DNA of 5,759 nucleotides from a bacterium (GTDB lineage: Bacteria; DRYD01; JALUEN01): the NCBI GenBank assembly GCA_027052755.1, contig JALUEN010000040.1, positions 1 through 5,759 of the forward strand, given 5' to 3'. The position numbers were made by a program, and so were the translations under genes. The first letter of the stretch is position 1. Each line of letters opens with the position of its first letter. Positions 1 through 5,759 of this stretch are shown here, one piece after another. Under the pieces are notes generated by a model that had not been told where the DNA came from, ran no database searches, and worked only from the letters and a program-made list of their open reading frames with translations.

Positions 1-687
1 ATAATAGCGAACCTTTCTCTCTATCTGTCTCCTACGGCTCCTTATCTCCTCTAAAAGCCTCTGTCTCTCCTGGATAGAGGAGGAGTAAAGCTTCCTCTTC
101 TTTTTCAGGAGCGCTTCATATTCCTCTAATTTTTTCCTCCTATAGCTCAGCGCCCGCTTTATTAACCTAATGTCGCTCTCTTTCTGAGCGATAAGGCCAA
201 ACAGAGATGATCTCTGGGAGATCAAGCTCTTCAAGAGGTATATCCTATCAAGAGCCACATCTATATCCGTCTCACCTAAAATCCCCATAACCAGCCATGG
301 GATGTAGTTAGAGTAGAGGTAAGAGGCCTGGATCCTCAAAGTGAGCTTTAGATCCTCTAACTCCTTCTCCGCTTCCTTTAGCTTCCTCTCCAATTTTCTG
401 ATACTGTTATCAATTAGCTTCTTCTCATGCTCTATCTTCTTCAACTCACTCTCCAGGAAAGCCACCTTTCCCCAGACCTCCTGAAGTTGGCGATAGATCT
501 GGTACTCCTCCTGACGTTGATAGCTCAGCTTGTACTTCAGCTCTCTCAGCTTCCGCTTAACTTGTTCTAGCTGTCTCTTCTTGGATTGCAAAGTACTAGC
601 TTCAGATGAGGAGATAGCGAGAACTAAGAGAACAACCGCAATAGCTAAAGAGACCCAAGTCCTAATCAACCCCCTCATCAGCTTCAC
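1..687 (-). CDS. Secreted coiled-coil protein, N-terminal part of an EnvC/PcsB-like murein hydrolase activator or M23 peptidase (partial, runs off left edge)
   Basis: The first 229 residues are visible and the reading frame is still open at the left edge. Residues 1-30 look like a signal peptide: basic start (MKLMRGLIRTW), hydrophobic core at about 12-25, and a likely cleavage after SEA at residue 30. Residues 32-120 are a highly charged coiled coil rich in Lys, Glu, Arg and Leu. Residues 121-165 form a less charged stretch (ASYLYSNY, then a region ending in LDRIYLLKSLISQRS). Coiled coil then resumes to the edge. This coil, short non-coil, coil pattern is known from the N-terminal half of EnvC, PcsB and CwlO-type proteins, which regulate or carry peptidoglycan hydrolysis outside the membrane, often through a C-terminal LytM/M23 domain. 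That domain would lie outside the window, so catalytic ability cannot be judged. The GTG at 687 was chosen because a GGAGG lies 8 nt upstream. A GTG at 708 overlapping the mutS stop, or an ATG at 678, are alternatives. Signal peptide and coil are clear; the family call is inference. Confidence 0.68.
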   Translation of the reverse strand, partial: MKLMRGLIRTWVSLAIAVVLLVLAISSSEASTLQSKKRQLEQVKRKLRELKYKLSYQRQEEYQIYRQLQEVWGKVAFLESELKKIEHEKKLIDNSIRKLERKLKEAEKELEDLKLTLRIQASYLYSNYIPWLVMGILGETDIDVALDRIYLLKSLISQRSSLFGLIAQKESDIRLIKRALSYRRKKLEEYEALLKKKRKLYSSSIQERQRLLEEIRSRRRQIERKVRYY

Positions 688-695
688 CTTGACTT

Positions 696-700
696 CCTCC
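696..700 (-). promoter_or_regulatory. Ribosome binding site of the coiled-coil gene
   Basis: GGAGG on the minus strand lies in the 17-nt gap after the mutS stop codon and 8 nt before the GTG at 687. It decides the start: the GTG at 708, which overlaps the mutS stop as GTGA, has only weak purine stretches upstream, and the ATG at 678 is 17 nt from this site. The short spacing suggests translation follows directly from mutS on the same transcript. Confidence 0.6.
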
Positions 701-704
701 AAGC

Positions 705-3422
705 TCACTTAATAACCTTTTCCTTCCAAGCGTAAAGCAAATTGAGGGCATCTATAGGTCTCAAACTATCTAAGTTCAGTTTCCTGAGCTCTTTCAAGAG
801 ATCCAGAGCTAACCTGATCTCCTGAGATTCTAACTTCCCCTTAACCTCTTCGACAGATCTAGACCCACTTCCCCTAGCAGTAGCTACCGAGAATAGCCCT
901 AGCTGCAGGGTCCTGGGTATCTGAGTAACCTCCAGCTCCTTAAGTAGCTGGTAAGCCCGTTTTATCACTTCTTCCCTTATACCCGCTAACCTAGCTACCT
1001 CTATGCCGTAACTCTTGAGCAGGGCACCATCCTTAACTTTGTAGAGGAAGACGAGTTTTGACTTACCATCACTACTCTCCTCAGAGACCTGGACATGGGC
1101 GTTAAATATCCCCTGGATCTTCCCCTGAAGAGTTGTCAGCTGGTAGAAGTGAGTAGCGAATATCCCCCTTGCCCTTATCCTCTTAGCTATATACTCGGTG
1201 ATAGCCCAAGCTAGCGCCAAACCGTCATAAGTACTAGTTCCCCTACCTATCTCATCTAATAGCAGGAGGCTCTTTGAGGTGGCGTTATTTAATATGTAAG
1301 CCATCTCTAACATCTCTGTCATAAAGGTGCTTCTCCCACGGAGAATATCATCGCTAGCTCCCATCCTGCTGTATATACCATCAACTAAGCCTATGATGGC
1401 TCTATCAGCGGGTACAAAGCTACCTATGTGAGCCATTATCACCGCTAGACCGATAGTCTTCAGGAATGTTGATTTCCCCCCCATATTTGGGCCAGTTAGT
1501 ATCATGAATCTCCGCTCAGGGGTCAAGCTGATGTCATTAGGCACGAAGTTATCCTTGATCAGCTCAAGAGATGGATGCCTAACACCTTGAAGGCGAAGCT
1601 CACCGCTGTCAGTTAGCTCCGGCTTAACATATCCCCTCTCCAGAGCTAGAGAAGCAAAGTTAGATAATAGGTCAAGCTCAGCTACCTTAGAGGAGATCAG
1701 ATCCACTAGGTGATTTCTCTCCTTTAAGGCGTTGCTGAGATGTTCCCTTAACTCCTCAACCCTAACCTGGTATTGCTCCTGAGCGGAGAGGTATTTCACC
1801 TCAAATTCCTTGAGCTCAGGCGTGGTGAACCTCTCAGCAGAGGTTAGTGTTTGCTTTCTCTCATACCTAGGTGGTACTAGGTGGAGGTTCGCCTTAGTAA
1901 CCTCTATGTAATACCCAAAAACCTGATTATATCCTATCTTAAGAGATTTTATCCCTGTCCTCTTACGCTCTGCCTCCTGGTACTCCTCAAGCCACTGCTG
2001 TCCACCCTCAATTAGATCTCTGTACTCATCTAAAAGTGGATCAAATCCTCTCCTAAAATCCACCGTACCGTCCTCTCTCATCTCAAGGCTCCTCTCAAGT
2101 AAATCAACTAGATCCTCTACCTCCTCTAGGTAGCTCTTAAGCTGAGCTAACAGATCACCAAGCCCACCACTTAGCTCTCCAGCAGAGGACAATCCCCTAA
2201 CCAAGCTCATCAGGTTCCGCAGTGATAGGGAGATAGAGTATATATCCTCCAGCTTAGCTCTCCTGTACCTGACCTTAGAGGTCAACCTATCCAGATCGCC
2301 AACTCCTCTCAGCCCATCCCTGATCTGGCTGATCAGCTCAGGTCTCTCGGTCAGGAGCTCAAGGACCTGGTATCTATACCTTATCTCGTCAAGATCTGCC
2401 AGGGGTTTGAGGAGCCAGAGCCTTAATAACCTAGATCCCATAGGTGTAACGCAGTTATCTAAAGCCCACAGTAGCGATCCATAAACTCCCCTTCCAGGAA
2501 CCTCAAGAACTTCCAGGTTCCTGAGAGTCGCTGGATCTAACCTCAAGTACTTGCCAGGCTCCTCAATCTGAAGGGATAACTTCACATCCAAACCTGGGTT
2601 AAGCTCCAGGAGGTAGTTTATAGCGAGAGCTAAAACCTCCTCCCCGCCGTACTCCCCTAATTTGTACAGGGCCTCTGGGGTCTCAAGGTAGTCTCTCAGA
2701 GGCTTCGGTAGATCAGTAGAGGATCGTTTAACCAAGGAGAGCCTCTCTCCCTCCTCCCAGCTGGATAGGTAGCTCATCAACGACTCCATCAGATTCCCCG
2801 ATGGGTAAACTAAGATCTCAGAGGGTTTATAAGTGTTCAGAGCCTGGATCAGGTCCTCTAACTGAGCAAACCAGGAGTAAAACGCTCTCCTAGAGCTGAA
2901 GTCAACCAAGATCAAGTGATATCTATCCCTATCCCTTTTCACAGCAGCTAGGAAGTTATAGGTCTTAGAGTCAAGATAGCTTGGCTCTATGACAGTTCCA
3001 GAGGTAATGACCTGAACAATATCCCTCTTAACCAATCCCTTAGCTTTCTTAGGATCCTCCAGCTGTTCGGCTATAGCTACCTTATAGCCCCTATCTATGA
3101 GAGCTTTTATGTAGTTATCCACGCTGTGATATGGCACCCCAGCCATTGGGATCTCATAACCGTTAGGTAGCGGTCTCCTGGTAAGTATTATCTCTGCTGC
3201 CTCGGAGAAGGTTATAGCATCCTCAAAGTAAGTCTCGTAGAAGTCCCCAACCCTGAAGAGGAGTATAGCATCCCTGTACTTATTCTTAAGCTGTATGTAT
3301 TGCCTCATCAATGGAGTCAACAGCTTAGGGTGTACACCTCTGAAGTCCTTCAGAAGTTTGGATTCATCCCTAATCTTCGGGCTCTTTGGTCCCTTAATGG
3401 GGCTAGAGGAAGCTCTAGGCAT
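705..3422 (-). CDS. mutS: DNA mismatch repair protein MutS
   Basis: MutS recognises mismatches and small loops in newly copied DNA and, with MutL, starts their excision; it works as an ATP-driven dimeric clamp. The 905-residue protein has all expected parts. The mismatch-binding motif is F61-Y62-E63, in GDFYET. The core/lever domain includes VTPMGSRLLRLWLLKP. The clamp domain includes GYNQVFGYYIEVTKANL. The ATPase has Walker A GPNMGGKST (644-652, Lys650), signature region GRSTFM (696-701), Walker B LLLLDEIGRGTS (Asp723, Glu724) and the ATH switch (His758). A QLGLF motif at 840-844 fits beta-clamp binding, followed by a C-terminal helix ending in DALNLLYAWKEKV. The protein is some 35-55 residues longer than usual, mainly through a basic N-terminal extension of about 25 residues and the tail. 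The ATG start has AGGAGG 10 nt upstream and overlaps the permease gene by 8 nt. A run of seven G lies in the Walker A codons. MutS1 assignment is very secure. Confidence 0.98.
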   Translation of the reverse strand: MPRASSSPIKGPKSPKIRDESKLLKDFRGVHPKLLTPLMRQYIQLKNKYRDAILLFRVGDFYETYFEDAITFSEAAEIILTRRPLPNGYEIPMAGVPYHSVDNYIKALIDRGYKVAIAEQLEDPKKAKGLVKRDIVQVITSGTVIEPSYLDSKTYNFLAAVKRDRDRYHLILVDFSSRRAFYSWFAQLEDLIQALNTYKPSEILVYPSGNLMESLMSYLSSWEEGERLSLVKRSSTDLPKPLRDYLETPEALYKLGEYGGEEVLALAINYLLELNPGLDVKLSLQIEEPGKYLRLDPATLRNLEVLEVPGRGVYGSLLWALDNCVTPMGSRLLRLWLLKPLADLDEIRYRYQVLELLTERPELISQIRDGLRGVGDLDRLTSKVRYRRAKLEDIYSISLSLRNLMSLVRGLSSAGELSGGLGDLLAQLKSYLEEVEDLVDLLERSLEMREDGTVDFRRGFDPLLDEYRDLIEGGQQWLEEYQEAERKRTGIKSLKIGYNQVFGYYIEVTKANLHLVPPRYERKQTLTSAERFTTPELKEFEVKYLSAQEQYQVRVEELREHLSNALKERNHLVDLISSKVAELDLLSNFASLALERGYVKPELTDSGELRLQGVRHPSLELIKDNFVPNDISLTPERRFMILTGPNMGGKSTFLKTIGLAVIMAHIGSFVPADRAIIGLVDGIYSRMGASDDILRGRSTFMTEMLEMAYILNNATSKSLLLLDEIGRGTSTYDGLALAWAITEYIAKRIRARGIFATHFYQLTTLQGKIQGIFNAHVQVSEESSDGKSKLVFLYKVKDGALLKSYGIEVARLAGIREEVIKRAYQLLKELEVTQIPRTLQLGLFSVATARGSGSRSVEEVKGKLESQEIRLALDLLKELRKLNLDSLRPIDALNLLYAWKEKVIK
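1476..1482 (-). repeat. G7 mononucleotide run inside the mutS Walker A codons
   Basis: On the coding strand the codons for Met647-Gly648-Gly649-Lys650 read ATG GGG GGG AAA, giving seven consecutive G. Loss or gain of one G would shift the frame before the catalytic lysine and abolish the ATPase. It is the longest G run I noticed in the window. Whether the tract varies in the population cannot be seen here. Confidence 0.9.
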
Positions 3423-5013
3423 CCGCTTCTAGCCTCCTAAGCTTAGAGTGTCTGTAGCTGTAAGCGAAGTAAATGATCAAACCAGCCAAGGACCAGATGA
3501 GGAAACGGACCCAGGTTATGGTGGGTAGCTGAAGCATCAGCCAGAAGGAGGCCAGCATAGACAGTATGGGGAGCCAGGGGAAGAACGGCACTTTATACCC
3601 CCTAGGAACGTCCGGGTTCTTGTACCTCAGGATTATCACAGCAGCTGATACCATGAGGAAGGCGAACAGGGTACCGATATTTGTAAGCTCAGCTACCGTA
3701 GCTATATCCATGAACGCAGCGGGAATACCGACGATTAGACCGGTTACTATAGATGCGAAGAGGGGCGTCCCGTATTTAGGATGGATCTCAGCGAACTTAG
3801 GAGGCAGAAGCCCATCCCTAGCCATGACCATAAAAATCCTGGGTTGCCCTAGCTGGAAAACCAGTAAGACCGAGGTGGTAGCTACCAGAGCGCCTATTGA
3901 CACGATAAGAGCTCCCCAGTTAAGCCCAAGCTTCTCAAAGGCTAGAGCTAAGGGATCAGCTACGTGAGACATCTCCGAGTAAGGGACTATACCTATTAAA
4001 ACCAGCGATACGATTATGTAAATAATAGTTGTGGCTACTAGCGATCCTATTATTCCTATCGGGAGGTTCTTCTGGGGTTCCACTGTCTCCTCGCTAACTG
4101 TGGACAGGGCATCAAACCCTATGTAGGCAAAGAATATTATAGCAGCTGCGTTGAAGACACCTTTCCAGCCATAAGGCATGAACGGCTTAAAGTTATCCGG
4201 GTTCACAAAAAAGGCTCCAACTATCACGAAAAAGCCTAATACCAATAACTTTATGAACACCATAACGTTATTAAAGGTGGAACTCTCACGGATACCGGTT
4301 ATTATGATCCAGGTAACAATGGCAACGATCAAAACCGCTAATAAGTCAAAGACTATGGGATAGCCGAAGATCTGAGGGGCACTCCACCATATCTCCAGGT
4401 GCTGGGTGAACTTGGTCAGGTAGTTCATCAGGTGATCTGAGGTTAGTATTGGAACCCCGAACAGGTGAGGGGTTCCCAGCATTATATCAGTAGATAGCTT
4501 AATAGTTCCAGGGTTATTGGTTAGGAAAGCGGGTAAGTTGATCCCCATGCTCCTTAACAAGCTCTCCAGGTAATCACCCCAGCTTATAGCCACAGCTGTG
4601 TTACCAACAGCGTACTCCAAGATCAGGTTCCAGCCGATCAACCAGGCGAAGAACTCACCTAGTGAGGCGTAAGCGTAGGTGTAGGCGCTACCTGAGATGG
4701 GGAGCATAGAGGTCATCTCAGCGTAACAGAGAGCGCTTAAGCCGGAGATAGCTGCGGCTATTATAAACGAGATAATCACCCCAGGTCCTGCCGGTAGCCT
4801 CCCGTGAGCCAGATCACCACCTGCAGCGGTACCGATCACTGAGAAGATACCAGCGCCAACTATAGCACCTATCCCGAAGAAGATCAGGTCCATAGCTCTG
4901 AGCTGACGCTTGAGCTTCGGTTTCTCCTCCACCTCTATACCCAAGCCTGCCTCCTCTAGTATTCGCTCCGGTGGTTTCCTCAGAAGTAAGCTCCTAAAGA
5001 ACGATCCCTTCAT
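3415..5013 (-). CDS. APC-superfamily amino-acid permease, CAT/YfnA-like
   Basis: A 532-residue inner-membrane transporter, expected to import amino acids by proton coupling in the LeuT fold. The Gly-rich broken helix 1 is GIGAIVGAGIF (47-57, counted from the ATG). Helices 2 and 3 follow, with the family-typical SGSAYTYAYASLGEF between them, then helix 6 with FFAYIGFDALSTVSEE (294-309) and the loop QPRIFMVMARDGLLP before helix 9. The C-terminal part carries NPDVPRGYKVPFFPWLP and two final helices, for about 12 in all. The cytosolic N-terminus (PPERILEEA, LKRQLRAMDL) matches bacterial cationic-amino-acid-transporter relatives. The protein exceeds the usual 460-500 residues, chiefly through a long loop (about 152-220) between helices 3 and 4. 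Substrate cannot be assigned from sequence. The start is uncertain: GTG at 5025, GTG at 5022, TTG at 5019 and ATG at 5013 are in frame, none with a good ribosome binding site; ATG is preferred by codon. The gene sits about 33 nt after clpX and overlaps mutS by 8 nt. Confidence 0.93.
   Translation of the reverse strand: MKGSFFRSLLLRKPPERILEEAGLGIEVEEKPKLKRQLRAMDLIFFGIGAIVGAGIFSVIGTAAGGDLAHGRLPAGPGVIISFIIAAAISGLSALCYAEMTSMLPISGSAYTYAYASLGEFFAWLIGWNLILEYAVGNTAVAISWGDYLESLLRSMGINLPAFLTNNPGTIKLSTDIMLGTPHLFGVPILTSDHLMNYLTKFTQHLEIWWSAPQIFGYPIVFDLLAVLIVAIVTWIIITGIRESSTFNNVMVFIKLLVLGFFVIVGAFFVNPDNFKPFMPYGWKGVFNAAAIIFFAYIGFDALSTVSEETVEPQKNLPIGIIGSLVATTIIYIIVSLVLIGIVPYSEMSHVADPLALAFEKLGLNWGALIVSIGALVATTSVLLVFQLGQPRIFMVMARDGLLPPKFAEIHPKYGTPLFASIVTGLIVGIPAAFMDIATVAELTNIGTLFAFLMVSAAVIILRYKNPDVPRGYKVPFFPWLPILSMLASFWLMLQLPTITWVRFLIWSLAGLIIYFAYSYRHSKLRRLEADA
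3433..3438 (-). promoter_or_regulatory. Ribosome binding site of mutS, embedded in the permease gene
   Basis: AGGAGG on the minus strand, 10 nt before the mutS ATG at 3422. The same six bases are the two AGG codons of the Arg-Arg pair near the permease C-terminus (KLRRLEADA), so the site is fully inside the upstream gene. Together with the 8-nt overlap of stop and start (ATGCCTAG), this suggests translational coupling of mutS to the permease. Confidence 0.8.
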
Positions 5014-5018
5014 CCTCA

Positions 5019-5038
5019 ACACCACCCAGCTGTGGAGT
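5019..5038 (-). promoter_or_regulatory. Small inverted repeat in front of the permease ATG
   Basis: In the short gap between clpX and the permease, the minus strand reads ACTCCAC, a six-base loop AGCTGG, then GTGGTGT. That gives a seven-position stem with one T:T mismatch (four base pairs next to the loop, then two outer ones). The 3' arm contains GGTGGTG, the only purine-rich stretch at a usable distance from the ATG at 5013, and also the alternative GTG starts. It could damp permease translation. The stem is weak and has no T run after it, so it is not a convincing terminator and may be chance. Confidence 0.25.
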
Positions 5039-5046
5039 TACTTAGG

Positions 5047-5759
5047 TTAAGCCGTCTTCCTCTCCTTTAGTATAGGCTTGATCTTGCCCTCAACTACCTC
5101 ATCGGTTATGATGCACTCCTCTATCTGTCCCCTGTAGTTAGGTATGTCAAACATAACATCCACCAGTAGCTCCTCTAAGATACTCTTTAAAGCTCTAGCT
5201 CCCGTCTTGCGCTCATAGGCCTTCTTAGCGATTAACCTCAGAGCTTCGTCAGTGAAGGTGAGCTTAACTCCATCTAGAGCGAAGAGAGCTTGATACTGTT
5301 TTATCAGAGCGTTCTTAGGCTCCTTCAGGATCCTCACCAGGTCATCCTCACTCAGCGGATCAAGCGTTACTATTATGGGAAGCCTGCCTATGAACTCAGG
5401 TATAAACCCATACTTCAGCAGGTCCTCAGGTGTAACGTAGTGGAGTATGTTCTCCTCTTCCTCAATCTTCCTAGGTGGGTTTCTGAAACCCAAGGTAGTG
5501 CTCTTAACCCTCTGAGCGATTATATCTTCAAGTCCGTCAAAAGCTCCACCGACGATAAAGAGTACGTTAGTGGTATCAAACTGGATAAAGCTCTGAAGAG
5601 GGTGCTTTCTGCCACCTTGAGGAGGAACGTTAGCTATCGTTCCCTCTATTATCTTGAGAAGAGCTTGCTGAACTCCCTCGCCAGATACGTCCCTGGTGAT
5701 TGATGGGTTATCAGCGCTCTTTCTGGCTATCTTATCTATCTCATCTATGTAGATTATCC
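5047..5759 (-). CDS. clpX: ATP-dependent protease ATP-binding subunit ClpX (C-terminal part, 5' end beyond right edge)
   Basis: ClpX is the AAA+ unfoldase that recognises, unfolds and feeds proteins into the ClpP peptidase in the cytosol. The last 236 residues are present; Escherichia coli ClpX has 424, so the zinc-binding domain, Walker A and the GYVG pore loop lie outside the window. Visible, counted from the edge: Walker [11 protein letters not shown] (1-10); [22 protein letters not shown] (split as 19-31 and 32-40), a ClpX hallmark; the RKH substrate loop GGRKHPLQ (48-55); sensor 1 region [17 protein letters not shown] (64-80); a ClpP-docking tripeptide LGF (89-91) where E. coli has IGF; the arginine-finger segment IPEFIGRLP (119-127); [16 protein letters not shown] (144-159); and sensor 2 [11 protein letters not shown] (186-196). 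No disruption is seen. It ends with TAA about 33 nt before the permease ATG. An in-frame TTG at 5493 is only the LGF leucine, not a start. The LGF loop implies a ClpP partner elsewhere in the genome. Confidence 0.98.
   Translation of the reverse strand, partial: IIYIDEIDKIARKSADNPSITRDVSGEGVQQALLKIIEGTIANVPPQGGRKHPLQSFIQFDTTNVLFIVGGAFDGLEDIIAQRVKSTTLGFRNPPRKIEEEENILHYVTPEDLLKYGFIPEFIGRLPIIVTLDPLSEDDLVRILKEPKNALIKQYQALFALDGVKLTFTDEALRLIAKKAYERKTGARALKSILEELLVDVMFDIPNYRGQIEECIITDEVVEGKIKPILKERKTA

Noticed and set aside
136..141. AGGAGG on the minus strand inside the left gene, possible internal start
   Set aside because: It is two Arg codons in a charged coil; the nearby ATG is out of frame and no second protein is suggested.
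530..712. Plus-strand reading frame of 60 codons
   Set aside because: Antisense to the signal peptide and coil of the left gene; composition reflects that gene's codons.
1..720. Many repeats of CCTCTA/CTCCTC-like bases on the plus strand
   Set aside because: They are Glu, Leu, Lys and Arg codons of coiled coil and helices read on the other strand, not a spaced repeat array or CRISPR.
3566..3967. Plus-strand reading frame of 133 codons
   Set aside because: It is antisense to the well-conserved permease gene, resembles no family I know, and has no ribosome site evidence.
4178..4363. Plus-strand reading frame of 61 codons
   Set aside because: Antisense to permease helices; no independent support.
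5019..5038. Rho-independent terminator after clpX
   Set aside because: Stem has only four continuous pairs and no T run follows on the minus strand; the next gene starts at once.
5047..5493. A short 148-residue gene starting at the TTG at 5493
   Set aside because: The same frame continues without a stop to the right edge and spells out ClpX Walker B and sensor regions, so the TTG is an internal leucine codon.
5290..5703. Plus-strand reading frame of 137 codons
   Set aside because: Lies entirely opposite clpX, whose protein sequence is strongly conserved; a shadow frame.

Overview
The window holds four tightly packed genes, all read from the minus strand (right to left). In order of transcription they are the 3' two thirds of clpX (runs off the right edge), an APC-superfamily amino-acid permease, a complete mutS, and the 5' part of a secreted coiled-coil protein that resembles the N-terminal half of EnvC/PcsB/CwlO-type murein hydrolase activators or M23 peptidases (runs off the left edge). 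The gaps are about 33 bp, an 8-bp overlap and about 17 bp. I see no terminator or promoter-sized space, so the layout fits a single operon. No stretch longer than 300 bases lacks a gene, and I see no RNA gene, mobile element or CRISPR array.

The source is a bacterium, since ClpX and a MutS1 with a beta-clamp motif are bacterial. Base composition is moderate, near 45-50% G+C by eye. Arginine is written mostly with AGG/AGA, isoleucine often with ATA, and the coding strand is purine-rich. This style is common in thermophiles and several uncultivated phyla, but the phylum cannot be named from this window.

Right (about 5047-5759): ClpX from Walker B to the C-terminus, with the RKH loop, a ClpP-docking LGF loop, the arginine-finger region and sensor 2 intact. 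Centre right (3415-5013): a 12-helix permease of the CAT/YfnA type with a long loop before helix 4. Centre (705-3422): a 905-residue MutS with every catalytic motif, a basic N-terminal extension, and a G7 run inside the Walker A codons. Left (1-687): signal peptide plus coiled coil.

The genes do not form one pathway. They cover protein quality control, amino-acid uptake, mismatch repair and cell-wall remodelling, a housekeeping-type cluster in an uncommon combination. I found no convincing evidence of a new defence or mobile system. The points most worth a second look are the G7 tract in the mutS P-loop, the roughly fourfold excess of the palindrome AGCT, the MutS N-terminal extension, and the loop insertion with a short internal repeat in the permease.
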